Shown: piece after piece, positions 10,507-21,949 of the stretch | Numbering within the stretch: position 1 is the stretch's first letter | How the letters are laid out: each line of letters begins with the position of its first letter | NCBI RefSeq assembly: GCF_000001735.4 | Contig: NC_003074.8 | Location: 10,106,101-10,170,100, forward strand | Length of the DNA stretch: 64,000 bases | Reading direction: 5' to 3' | DNA from: Arabidopsis thaliana | Lineage: Eukaryota > Streptophyta > Magnoliopsida > Brassicales > Brassicaceae | Translations under genes and position numbers: made by a program | Notes under the pieces: generated by a model | Database searches by the model: none | What the model saw: only the letters and a program-made list of their open reading frames with translations | What the model was told of the DNA's origin: nothing

Positions 10507-10849
10507 ATGAATTGTACCTTTTATATTAGATTGTATATTTGATAACTACCGATGTTGGACTTAGTAACTCTTTAACCTATTTGTGACACACAAGTTATTA
10601 CAAAAACACAAGTTAACCTAATTTAGTATGTCTTCCCATTATCAAACTCTCACAAGTCTCTGACACCAACAAAGGTTCCATGGTAACGGATCGATTACAA
10701 TCTTCATGATCAGACTATGGATTTCTAAGGAAATTTCAGGAATACGGAACCGAATAATAGTGTAGTTTTACAATGTGAAAATTGCCTTGATCTGTGGCAG
10801 ATTCAGGCTAAAGATGATGATGAATGTCATTCAAGATGATGATCACATT
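10507..10849. other. intergenic; empty site for SINE A
   Basis: Downstream of the minus-strand RING gene. It holds GAATAATAGTGTAGTTTTAC (about 10752-10771), the uninterrupted paralogue of the SINE A target. Confidence 0.7.
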
Positions 10850-12364
10850 TCATCCTTGCCTGCGAACAGCTCTTGACGCCATAGCTTGCAGGTTAGCTCT
10901 TGCTCGCGACAGAGTAGAAACCGATGAAGAAGAAGTTTCAGCCGTCGTTGCGCCAAAAGCTGATGCGAACTCCTGTCGCTGTAACCGCATCGCTAATGCT
11001 GCATCCCTATTTTGATCCAACCTCATACTTGTACTTCTCCTCCTTCTTTCGCTCCTCTCACTTCTCTCTTCAGATACAAGCAATCTCGAAATATCCTCTC
11101 TTTGTAACCTCTCTTGAAACAATGCAGTTTCCCTGTTTCTGCTTCTTAGCCTTTGATTCGGATTTCTAGGACTCGGTGTCTCCTTGCCTTTCAAGTTAGC
11201 AGAAGCAGCTCTCTGTGCTTCGACTTCTTTAGGGAACAAAAGCTGGATTGTGTTCCAAAGAACCGTATTGACAGTACAATATCTTCCATTTCTACATAGA
11301 TAAATAACACTGTTAGACAAATCTCGAAGCTTTTAATCCAAAACTCATCAAAGTTCTATGCTATTTACCCTATTAGTTGCCTGCATTTAGGGCATTTCCT
11401 TCCACACTTATCCGCCGCAGATCGCAAACACTTTTTGCAGAAGCTGCAGAGAACCAAAATTGGACAATTCAGTACCAAATTCACCATACAAAGATAACTT
11501 TTTCTTGTCTAGTTAAATCTACCTGTGTCCACAAGTTGTAGTACTAGGTTCAAAGCAAATCTCAAGACAAATCTGCAGAATCACGAAGCAAAAATGTCAA
11601 GCTCAAGAACCCTAAATCAATGAATTGCAAAAAAACAAAACAGTCTCAGCCTCAAGATTCAGATACATACCGCGCAAGACAATTCATCTCGAAGCTTATC
11701 TATGCAAGGAAGCACAACATGATCTGACAAACTCTTCTCATCTTTATCTATTTTCTTCTCTTCTTTTGTTTCTGTTTCCATCTCTCTCTTCTTTTTCTTC
11801 TTCTCTGCAGATTTTTCTTCTACAACCAAAACAGATTCCAAAACTTCAACAAAAACTTATCTCTGTCACTAATTTCATTGATCCTAATGTTTCCAACAAA
11901 CTAATTTCATGAAAGTACCTTCATGTCTGATTACTTTATCAAGATCAATAACAGGTAACGGAACAAGACTTTGCTTAACACGCTGATTCCTGGAATCCAA
12001 AAAGGATACTAATTTCAAAAAAATCATTTGACAATTTCGCTAAATCTGAAGAACCCTAAAGAAAAAAGAATCGATTTTTGGTTTACCTTCTTGAAGAACC
12101 AGAAGGTGGGGTTGATTTAAACAACAAATTGGAACGTCTCCTTCGCTTTGAAGAACTTCTTTCAGGAGTATCATCTACCACAAAGCTAGCGATTATCAGA
12201 TCTTCTTCGTCCCAACCCGCCATAGCCGCCGCTGATTTGAATCTCGGGCTGATGAATATCTCTGCGTTTTCACCATTCTTCTCTCTCGCGATCGATACTT
12301 CCTTTGATCCATTTGATCCATCTCCAGATCGATTAGTAACTCTCAATGGTGTTTCACTCACCAT
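10850..12364 (-). CDS. C3HC4 RING-finger protein (probable E3 ubiquitin ligase)
   Basis: Six exons by splice consensus: 12364-12087, 11989-11919, 11819-11671, 11572-11523, 11443-11369 and 11291-10850. They sum to 1065 nt, 354 residues. The N-terminus is basic with RRRR; a charged Lys/Glu-rich segment precedes the RING. The RING is spelled across exons 3-5: CAICLEICF, CGHSFCKKCL, and CPKCR, giving C3HC4. The C-terminal exon is rich in Arg and Ser and probably coiled. It likely acts as an E3 ligase in nucleus or cytosol (inference). A decayed copy of its last exon lies at 5.9-6.5 kb. It lies 300 bp downstream of the GT92 gene on the same strand and could be wrongly fused to it. Confidence 0.88.
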
Positions 12365-12481
12365 TCTCTGGATCTAGGGTTTGAGAGATTTCAGAGAACG
12401 CTCCCCGAAAAGAGAGAAAAAAATGTGAAAGATACTATTTCCCCAACGGTCGGAATCTTTTTAAAAATCTTAATTTGTAAA

Positions 12482-12498
12482 TGGGCCTTTGTTGGGCC
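12482..12498 (-). promoter_or_regulatory. paired site II (TGGGCC) motifs
   Basis: TGGGCC occurs at 12482-12487 and 12493-12498, about 120 bp upstream of the RING-gene ATG. Site II elements mark promoters of growth-associated plant genes. Their presence supports a separate promoter for the RING gene. Confidence 0.5.
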
Positions 12499-12667
12499 AA
12501 TTGATTGAAATGTTTTTCATAATTTTCCTTTTTTTTTTGTTTGGTAAAGATTTGATTTTCCTTATTTACATCACTAATCGACCAAAAATTACAAGAAAAA
12601 AAAATTCCGACACTGGCAAAAAGTTCCACTGTAGAAATTCAAAACTAAAAAGAGAGCAAAATTATGG

Positions 12668-14416
12668 CTAATGGGCTTTATTATTAATCTGTTTTTTAAT
12701 CTTTCGAGCTATTCTATGATGGGCCGAAGAGCCCTTTTTAAATCTAACATTGTCGTCTTCTTCCGCTTTTTCCCAAACTAAACGCTGCGTTTTTTTGTCT
12801 TTGAACTTCTCAAACACTTGATCTCTAAGCCCCGTATCATTAACCTCACAGAATCTCTCAGCCCAATCAGATGGTTCAACGGGTCGGGTTCCTAAACCGG
12901 GTGCTCGATCTCTTGACCCGACATTCTCTTCGTTTTGCCAATCCGCTACGTACGTCGCGACTCGCCGATAAAACTTCTCTTTGAAAACCTCCCACACCTG
13001 ATACTTGTAGTGGTTGATTACCATTATATCCTTATCCATGTCAGCAAACGTGAATCCATCTCTGAGGTGAAAATGGTGAACAACGTTTATCAGCGTCGCG
13101 TTCATCGCTTCCGGCCGGATTATGCTCTTGTGTCTCTCCGGTAACACCACACGGCAAGTGTATCCCGACGTGACTCCACTCCGAGGCCGAGATCTCAAAC
13201 CCGATGGCCCGAAACTGTGGCAAGGTGTTCGAATTTCACCGATTGAGTCGGTGGTTGTGTAATTTCTGATGACGGAAGTTAGAGTTTCACCGGATGGGAT
13301 GTAGAAGAACTCGTCGACGTCGATAAACGCAATCCAATCGCAATCGCTCTTTGCACGGATCGCGCAATTAGAGAATCCGGCTTCCTGAGTTTTAATCCAC
13401 GGCCAGAAATGTCTAGAGATGTTGTAACCACGTCTTTCGAGATTCTCGATCTCGGCGATGATATCGTCGTCGCTGTTGTTGTCATAGATGAACCACCGTT
13501 GAACGCCAATTCCGGCGTGATACATCACCCACTCTCTCAAAACCGCGGCTGCGTTTCGGGTCATGGTGCAAACGCACATTTGAAAGGGTTTCTTTCGCGG
13601 CGGGTTAATGATCCGAACCGGCTGAGCGATAGAAGGAAGCATTCCGGTTCCTCCTTTGATTCTAACCGAGACTTTAACAGGCCCACGGGCCGCTTTTGGG
13701 CCGTCTAACACAGCTAACGGTGTTCTACACCGTACGATCTCCTGAGCCGCAGTGATGACATCTGATCTTATTAACCGATTATGTTTCGCGAAATCCCAAC
13801 CGTACACGCACTCATATCTCGACACGTCAGCAACTCTTCCTGGCCGTAGATTAAGCCCCTTGACAAAAACCACCGTAGAGTTATCGTAGTCGATCACGGC
13901 GTCGTAAACCAGCCAATCATACCGGTGAGTTGGTCCAGCCGGGAGATGATCATCGGTCGTCCATCTCGAAACGGCAAGCGAAATGGTGTAGCCACGTGGC
14001 GTCTCAGGACACCGTACGATCTGACCTCCAAATTTGTCTCTGTCCACAGCCGTCGGATACACTTTCCGTAGCTTCGACGAACCGGAGAAAACGCAAATGA
14101 GATCGTCTTTTGTAAATAACCGACGAGACTGAGGGTATTTTAGGAAAACCAGAGTTTGTTCAGGTAATTTCACCGCTTCACGAATCGTAACCGCCGGAGA
14201 AGACGATATAGACTCACGGAAAACCGCCCTTGCCGTAACAGCCGTTGAGAAGCTTATCGTCGAACGAACCACCGGACGAAACTTCCCCTTAAAAATAAAC
14301 ATGGTGGAGAAGAGAACGAAGGAGAAGACAAACAGAATCACGAACCAAAAGAACGTCCGCCATGAAACAACGACGTCTCCGCCGCAACCACCACCAAGTT
14401 TCCTACGAACTTTCAT
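12668..14416 (-). CDS. GT92 (DUF23) glycosyltransferase, Golgi type II membrane protein
   Basis: A single-exon 582-residue protein. A short basic cytosolic tail is followed by one transmembrane helix (about residues 19-43), typical of Golgi type II enzymes. The GT92 domain begins near FQMCVCTMTRN and includes YHAGIGVQRWFIYDN and the DxD-like FIDVDEFF near residue 365, which in this family binds metal and nucleotide sugar. Arabidopsis GT92 members include the galactan synthases GALS1-3; this one belongs to the same fold, but its acceptor cannot be read from sequence. The C-terminus is lysine-rich. High codon GC relative to flanks confirms coding. Confidence 0.93.
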   Translation of the reverse strand: MKVRRKLGGGCGGDVVVSWRTFFWFVILFVFSFVLFSTMFIFKGKFRPVVRSTISFSTAVTARAVFRESISSSPAVTIREAVKLPEQTLVFLKYPQSRRLFTKDDLICVFSGSSKLRKVYPTAVDRDKFGGQIVRCPETPRGYTISLAVSRWTTDDHLPAGPTHRYDWLVYDAVIDYDNSTVVFVKGLNLRPGRVADVSRYECVYGWDFAKHNRLIRSDVITAAQEIVRCRTPLAVLDGPKAARGPVKVSVRIKGGTGMLPSIAQPVRIINPPRKKPFQMCVCTMTRNAAAVLREWVMYHAGIGVQRWFIYDNNSDDDIIAEIENLERRGYNISRHFWPWIKTQEAGFSNCAIRAKSDCDWIAFIDVDEFFYIPSGETLTSVIRNYTTTDSIGEIRTPCHSFGPSGLRSRPRSGVTSGYTCRVVLPERHKSIIRPEAMNATLINVVHHFHLRDGFTFADMDKDIMVINHYKYQVWEVFKEKFYRRVATYVADWQNEENVGSRDRAPGLGTRPVEPSDWAERFCEVNDTGLRDQVFEKFKDKKTQRLVWEKAEEDDNVRFKKGSSAHHRIARKIKKQINNKAH

Positions 14417-15202
14417 CTCCTACGCCGCCGAAATCGCCGGCGTAATGGATTAGAGAAGAAATTCTGTTTTAATTTTGTTCTGTTTTTCTTTACTTCTCTG
14501 ATTCTTTTCCGGTCAAAGTTTCTGGTTTTGGATGATGAGAAGAGTTTTGAATTTACGTTATTCCTCTTTTTGTTGTTTCTCAATTAAGAAGAAGAAAAAG
14601 GTAACAAAATTTTATTTATTCCTGACGTATGAAGAATATGAAAAGAGAAGAAAAAAAGTTACGAACTTGGAGAAGGAGAAAAAAAGACGGCTCACTAAAA
14701 CAATTGGTCTCCGATCATATTTATTTGCTTTTTTAAGGATACGAATTTTACTTTTTGTTGACGGTTTTCGTTTACTTCACTTTCTTTGACGTTGAATAGT
14801 AAGTAGTTTAATACAACAACAACAACAAAAATATGTAGTTTAGTAGGAAAAAACAAAAAAAAACGGATACTTTGCGTGTTTATTTTTCATGTTGTAAGTT
14901 CTTTACGGCTTTTATGAATTTTTACGTTTGATTTTCCGTTTGAGGCGTGATTTTGCTTTACCTTTGACTAAAGTTAGACCAGTAGTTAATAACTACTAGT
15001 TATTATGGCCGCAGAAGTTATTAGGACCTAATCACTAATCAGCACTTAGTTCTCTCCTTACGACGCCGTTTTAGCATCTAGTATAAAACTAATATAACCA
15101 AATCCAATGGGCTTCTGAGTTAGGCCCAATAAAGTACGTTTAGAGTTAGAATGAAGCTAGAAGCTTAAAAATCATCGTCTCCGGCGATCGCCGGGAAAAG
15201 AA
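14417..15202. other. divergent promoter region of the GT92 and DUF971 genes
   Basis: AT-rich with a short non-conserved frame at 14532-14789 that I do not believe. Site II motifs lie near the right end (15108-15113 TGGGCT and 15123-15128 GGCCCA), within 100 bp of the DUF971 start codon. Confidence 0.6.
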
Positions 15203-16592
15203 ATGTGGGCGATTACGAGAGTGATAAGCCGGCGAGTTCATGGAACAAGTTTTATTACTATTCCAAAACTCTCAGGTTTCTCTATTGTATCTCCCAAACA
15301 AGTAAGCTTCTCTGTTTCTTCTTACGTTTACACGGCGATCAGAAATTTTTGGAATTGAAATCTGATTTGTCGAATATCGTTTTGAAGGTTGAGGTAGAGT
15401 ATGCAGATGGAACCAAGTTCAATTTTTCATCAGAGTTTCTGAGAATTCATAGTCCAGCTGCTGATGGAAAAGTCAGATCAATCGGTGGTGAAAAGGTAAT
15501 TTTGAGATGGTTCAAAGCCACATGATTGTTTTGTGAAGGTTATAGAGTTTTGATATCTTGTGTTAGCTCATCTTTTAGACATTCTTAATTGCAATATTGT
15601 GATAGCTACCTATGAGACTAGATTAAGCATTGGATGCTGCTTTTGTTTATTTTTGGCTTATTGTTTTTGGTCCAGCTAAAATTGTGACCACTAGCTTGTT
15701 GTTCTTACTCCAACTTATGCTTGGTTCTAGATGGATTCTGGTTAAAGGAAATTCTAGTTTGGTGGCTCTTTGACTTTTTTATAATCCCTGTGAAATTATT
15801 GACAACTAGGTTGTTGTTCTTGTCACGACATGTACTTAAAAACTTGAAGACGAGGTTTATGTAGATTAGGCTACGGTTAACCAATACGCCGTGTTTTTGT
15901 TTCTCTACCTTATGACTACTAGTTTTCTGTTCTAGTGGCTGATCATTCATAGATCCTTGATGGGTTTTAACAAAGATGCAATCTTTTTAAGTATAACCAC
16001 TTCAATAGTATAGTTACACTGGATGGAGATATGGTGTTGTTTCTTTGCCACTTTTGCTTAGTTCTGTTAGGATTTTGTTCTTTTAAGTATCTTAGCTATG
16101 AGTCTTGTTATTGTTCTTTGTCTTATGGTTACGAGTCATTAAACTACTCACATGTAGATTCTATACAGTTTCGAACAAAAATGCATTCACTTAGCTTTAC
16201 TCTATGCGCAATGAGTCTATCTTTGGGCTAAACAATTTTGTTTATTCAATCAGGTGATATCTGGAAGGCGGTATGTAGGAATCATGTCTGCAGAACCGGT
16301 TGGAAACTACGGGGTAAGGTACTTACAAATACTGCAAGGTCATTATGAGTTAGCCATCATGAAGATTCAGATACCTAAGTTTATTGTTTTGCTTATAACT
16401 TAATGCGGTTGGGGGCTAAATCTTTTTTGAGGATCCAGGTTAGTGTTTGATGACTTGCATAGAACAGGGATATATCCATGGGATTATTTCTACGAGCTTG
16501 GGAGCAATAAGTTTGGTCTTATGAGGAACTATATCAAGACTCTTCAAAAGCATAATCTCAGCCGTGAACCTCCTCCTTCAAGAAAGAGATGA
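15203..16592 (+). CDS. DUF971 / GBBH-like N-terminal domain protein, probably mitochondrial
   Basis: Four exons: 15203-15301, 15388-15495, 16254-16318 and 16439-16592. They sum to 426 nt, 141 residues. Exon 1 encodes an Arg- and Ser-rich, acid-free presequence (MWAITRVISRRVHG...) that suggests mitochondrial import. Exons 2-4 encode the compact DUF971 fold: VEVEYADGTKF, FSSEFLRIHSPAADG, GNYGVRLVFDDLH and GIYPWDYFYELG, as in the N-terminal domain of gamma-butyrobetaine hydroxylases and in small bacterial proteins linked to Fe-S metabolism. No oxygenase domain follows. The first intron choice (87 nt) keeps frame. Molecular function is unknown. Confidence 0.85.
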
Positions 16593-19500
16593 TTCTGATG
16601 ATCAATGTTAGTATTTAACATTGTTCAAAATGTTTGATAGATTCTCTTTTTGCAGAGAAACCTTGAATCTTCTTGTCTTGTTTCAGAGTTACGGTTGTTG
16701 CTTTTTGCTGTTGTTGTTGTCTTTATTACTATTGTTGTTGATGTTAGTGTTGATTGATCTATAAGTTGTCTTTAGAGAACAACATATTTGTGTTTCCGGT
16801 GTACCGCCCGTTTATCAAGATCTCTATTCGACGGATTTCCGATTTGGGCCCAGCCTTGTTTTGTAACCGTGTATATCGAGAGGCCCAATGTCCATTTCGG
16901 TTGATTAATAAAAGGAAAAATACTAGTGTATCATCATCAATATTAGTTTGTTTTAACTCTTGTGAACCCAAATGTGATCAACATACAGTTTTATAAATTT
17001 TTGATTGTACAATTTTCATTTCAAAATTTTTTGGAAGTGATACAAAAGATATATACATATATGCTAAATTTCAATAGAGAATGTTTGAAAATGTTTTAAC
17101 ATACAAAAAATGTTTTGTTGGGTTTAATTTTAAACTTTAAAATTCGAAGTTTATTGAATTAGTTAGGCCGTCGACGACGTCGTTTATTTTTTTTTTGCAA
17201 TAACCAATGCATTCTTATTTCTTAATTATTATTTTTTCATTATATTTTCATGCATTCTTAATTTCTAGTGCAAGAAAAAGTGGAAACGAATATACCAAAC
17301 ATTGGAGAAAATTAAATGAAATATGTAAATCTCTAAAATCTCTAATCGGTTATACCTCTTACTTCATCTACTTATTTCCACCAAACTCACAAATGAAAAA
17401 TAATTAAAATACAATTTAAAATATTATCTCCATTTTTTTTATATTTGATGTTTAAAGTTTTATACAATGTTTGCTATAGTGTATAGTGGAAAAGAATATA
17501 GCAAACATTGGACAAAATTAAATGAAAAATGTAACGAGTGAAGTTTTCTCATCACATCACATCACATGTTTGCACGTGAGTTACATTCGGTTCGTAAAAT
17601 CTACTCCATTAGGCGTGGTTATGAAACCACGAATATTTTGCAAAACGAATAGACTAAAAATATAACAAACAAAATGACTTTTTCTAACCTTGAAGTCTCC
17701 TTAATTTCTTATATTATAAGGTTAATAATAAACAAATATCTCAGTAATTGTTTATACTAATAGTGTACACATCAAACTCTATGTAATTATTTTTTTTGCT
17801 TTCGATTTCAAGACTTTCATTGTCATCAAATCGTTTTCGTATGTAAATATTAATATTTGAGCTATCAGACATTTTCTACACATAACCTTCTTGGATATAA
17901 ATAACAAATTTTTTGTCAACGCATATCTTTAGTTTTTTCTTTCTTTTAGCTATTTATAAGTATATAGTAAGTGGGAAGAAATAGTGTAGCTTTCTTTGAT
18001 GGTTGAATTGTTATGTATGGTACTACTAACTACGAAGAGACAGATTACTTGCAACTTAAATCTGTTTTGTTTTGTGTGTGTTACAAAATACTCTTAATCG
18101 GTTATACACACCAACGTTGATACCTCTTACTTCATCTACTTATCATCACCACCAAACTAACCAACGAATTTTAAAACTGTAGATTTTATTACACTTACAT
18201 TGATTTAATTAGAACAGTATTTGATAATCGTAACAATTTTATTACAGCATTTTTTGAAGACAACTAACTCTCAATTTTGTTTTCCTGAAAATGCAGTATT
18301 TTTTTTTTATTTTTTTACTAAAATGTAGTATCGTTTGCTTACGATATCTTAAACTTAAGGTTAATTAGCTAATTTATTTATCTTTCCAAGACAATATGAA
18401 ATTACTAACTTTAATTGTGAGTTCTTGAGATACAAAATCTTGACAAAAAACTTCTTGGAAACAACCATTTTAAATCGCTTTGTCCAAACTCCAAAGCATT
18501 GTAATACCAAATATCAATAAAACTAAAGAATCATCAAAATTTGTCCAAAAAAAAAAGAACCATCAAATTGTTAGTAATTCAACTTTTATTGATACAAATA
18601 TCCTATTGTTTTTGCAATAGTACAAAAGTTTACTTAATGATTGCTATAAATCTAATACAAAATTGTGAAATATATTAAACGGAATTAGATAGTGTGTGAT
18701 CGCGGATATTATTTAGAAATTAAACGTTTTTGTTATTAAACAAATTTAAGCCAGCAGCGTTACACATTTTAAAGTGACTAAATGTGATAATTTTATTAAA
18801 AACCACTACTATTTTTAATTGATTTTTTATTTTAATCATCGATTTTTGTTGAATGAACTAAATTTATTTTACTCTTTAGTGATTTGATGGAACCCCTAAT
18901 TTTTTTGGCAGATGATTTAGCGACGTGACTAATTTGATAATGTCGACAAAAGATAACAATTAAATTAAGAAATCAACAAAATCGTATAGTAAAAAAGAAG
19001 GAATTGTAATTTATGCTGGTGGGTAAAATATTTGTAATAAGCTCTTATTTCTTCAAGTTTCAACAATTTGGTAAATATAAAACAATGATCTAGACGTTTT
19101 GGACGATACTAATAACAAAACAAAACATGATGCTGTAATATTTTTTTCTACAATCATATCAAATCTGTCCATTTTCATTACATTTCCTAAACTTTATTTT
19201 TTAAATCAGATATTTAATAAGTTACTTTTTTTCGCATTATTTTTCCACACTTGAGAAAACACTTTTATGTTGTTTATTGGTCTATATATATTTGAAAATC
19301 CTCAAATATAATAGATCAATTAAAACTTATTTCCGTAACATCTTCGAATAACCTAAATAAAATAAAATAAAAATTGGCTGACAAAAAAAAATCCAAAAAA
19401 AAAATCTATAAAGGTATATATTGTCTTAAAGACATTTTAATAACAAAGTCCTCATTACAATATTTATAAGTAACGTTTTTCATTTACAAAGAAATTCTGG

Positions 19501-20137
19501 ATTAATAATTAATTAAAGTAATTATCCCATTGATTTTTCTCTTTAGTTAAATAACATTCCAAATATAGCTTATAAAAAAAACGTTTCATAAATCAAACAC
19601 CAAGTTTCCAGAATTTCTCAGTTTTTTTCCTTCCCCACAAGAAAAAAAAAAACAAAACTTTCTTTTATTTTCCTTTCGCTTCAATTCTCAACCACTTCAA
19701 TTTCAACGAACCACATCATCGTAAAAAAAAATCATTTCTTCCCAGTTCTTATAATTTCATTCCTATCCTCAAAAAAACTCTGAATTATTTATTTTTTTCT
19801 TCAAATTAGTATTTGTGTGTTTGATTTTATCTTGTTCATCTCCTAGTTCGTGGGACCCAGATTCTAAATATATTCTTTTGAGATCTTCTTTTTCCCCCAC
19901 CACATGTGTTTAGCTTCTTGAGAGAAATAATCTCACTTCTTTTCAACGACACAACACAGAAACTATTTTTTCCTTTCGAATTTTGAATCCCATAGACGTT
20001 ACGTTGACGAGAAATACACTCTCATCAGAAAATCAAAAAAAATTCTCATCCTCAGAAAATAAAATAAAAGCTTCAACTTTTTTCTGGGTTTTTTTTTTTA
20101 GAATTTGGTTTTGTGTTTTTGATCTTGAGGTTGTAAA
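16593..20137. other. long AT-rich intergenic region
   Basis: About 3.5 kb with no supportable gene. It contains GGGCCC and GGCCCA motifs near 16846-16890, local direct duplications at 17.28-18.16 kb, and from about 19.6 kb a CT-rich stretch that is probably the 5' UTR and promoter of the WVD2-like gene. Confidence 0.6.
17280..18165. repeat. diverged local duplications
   Basis: The block 17280-17331 (GTGGAAACGAATATACCAAA...) recurs at 17487-17537 (GTGGAAAAGAATATAGCAAA...). The block 17345-17390 (CGGTTATACC...CTTACTTCATCTACTTAT) recurs with an insertion at 18096-18160. Confidence 0.7.
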
Positions 20138-21500
20138 ATGGGTGAATCTGCAGTTCTGGTTCATTCTTATTCCTTCGCAGCTCCTATTACTCGTAACGAT
20201 TCTCATGAGGTTAGTTTTTTTTTTCTTTTTTGTTCTTACGATTTTATTGACTCCATAAATTTTCCGGCAACCGAAGAATTTTCCGGGACAATTCGACGGA
20301 AACTGGGCTGGTTCTATGTTTCCGATGAATACCCATCAAGAAAAATTTGACCTTTTGAAGTTATTTCGCTTTTGGGATTTTTCCCTGGAAAATTCAACAT
20401 AAAGTTTCGTTTTTTAATCTAATCCTTTGAATCTGAAAGCTTTATTTGATTTGTTGTTTGTGTGTGTTGCAGGAGAATACGATTCATGCGTTAAGTCAAT
20501 CAATATCATTTGGGAAATTCATGACAGAGAATCTAGAATGGGGGAAATGGTCAAGCTTTTCACATAAAAAGTATGTTGAAGAAGCAGAGAAATACTCACG
20601 TCCTGGATCTGTTGCACAGAAAAAAGCTTTCTTTGAAGCTCATTACAAGAGAATAGCTGAAGCTAAGAAAGCTGCAACGGAAGAACAACCATCCGTTACT
20701 CCTGCTGAGGTTTTGCTTCATACTTTGGAAACACAGCCTCCTCCTCCTCCTCCTCCTCTGGTGTTAAAGTATGGTGAAGAAGGACGTGAAAGAAACAGTT
20801 TTCAGATTGATGATCATGATGTGACTGATGAATTGGAAAATGTGATGTTTGGTGGTGATTATGTTAAGGAGGAGGAGGAGAAGAAGGTAGAGGAAGAGTT
20901 GTTGAAGGAGGATTGGTCTGTTGGTGAAAAGGAGAAACAACACAGGAAATCTGTAACTAAGAATAGACCGGTGTTTAGATTGTCTTTGGAGAAAACTATC
21001 CCTCCGAAATCTTTAGATGAGATCTCTTTAACAGAGAAAAGAAGGTAATATGGTTTGTGATTTCAATCATTTCATAGATTCTTGTTTGAAAATAACAATC
21101 TTTTTCTGATTGTTTTGTTTATGTGACACAACTGCAGCGAAAGACCGATGACTCAGGTAGAAGAAAAACCGGTTCACCGCCAGAGATTCGGTCTCTTGAG
21201 GTAAGTCAGAGTCTTTGTGTTTTCTTTCTTTCTTGCATTATCTTGATTTGTTGTTCCTGGTTTTGATTATATGTTGTTTCTTTGTTAAACCAATAGCTGT
21301 TTCATAAGTAATGCTAAAACTCAAGATCAGAACCAGAGCAGGAATAAGGTAAGATTTTGTTTTCTATTAATATCTCATAGAGACATGAAAAGAAGATCAT
21401 GATTCTTATTTCTCGGTTGCTTTCTTTCGCGCAGAGAAAGACGGAGAAGAAGAAGCAGTTTCTGTGTCTTTGTTTGAAGCCAAAGACTATAAGAGAGTAA
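20138..21500 (+). CDS. WVD2-like family protein (N-terminal motif), microtubule-related candidate
   Basis: Five exons: 20138-20209, 20473-21044, 21138-21200, 21297-21348 and 21435-21500; 274 residues. Residues 25-82 carry the motif ISFGKF...WGKWSSFSH..Y.EE...Y..PGSVAQKKAFFEAHYK, shared with the N-termini of WVD2-like 7-type proteins. A polyproline run and acidic coiled segments follow. The TPX2 microtubule-binding domain of true WVD2 proteins was not found; instead the tail is basic and ends with CLCLKPK. It may be a shortened family member, so binding to microtubules is uncertain. Confidence 0.82.
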
Positions 21501-21949
21501 TCATAAGATAGCCAAAGACGCTTCAAGAACACAGCTTTGAGAAAAGGTTACAGTCTGCAAATGGCGAACGGGAGAATAAAAAGATCGATATCGAGTCACA
21601 AACTCGATGGTTCGATCAAAGCTTTAGTGATAAAAACACAACAATTTCGATATGTAGATGGCACCGATTATGCTCAATTCACACCAGTTTGGAAAAGAGT
21701 CCGAGTGCAATAGGAATTAGCTTCTTTTGTTTGGTTCTCTTTGAATCTTTGTTATCTGTCTTACTATGTAATGAAAGAACAACTCCAGTTTCTTGATTTG
21801 ATCTGATCTTAATCTTGAAAATGGATTGTTGTTGTTAAAGCTATTCACTTTACACAAAAGATAATGTAAAATAATCAAATTTAACATTCACAAAAGAAAA
21901 AGAAAAAGCTGATCCATGTGAGTGAGGGAGACATCATTAGTTGTTTCTT
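21501..21949. other. convergent 3' flanks
   Basis: Lies between the plus-strand WVD2-like gene and the minus-strand acidic protein gene. It holds probable 3' UTR sequence (ATGTAATGAAAG near 21766) and no gene. Confidence 0.5.

Noticed and set aside
14532-14789. 85-residue lysine-rich frame upstream of the GT92 gene
   Set aside because: Low-complexity A-rich DNA, no similarity, and it lies in promoter or 5' UTR space.
15302-15342. 41-nt first intron for the DUF971 gene
   Set aside because: It keeps frame but is shorter than plant introns normally are; the acceptor at 15387 gives an 87-nt intron, also in frame, and joins directly to the conserved domain.
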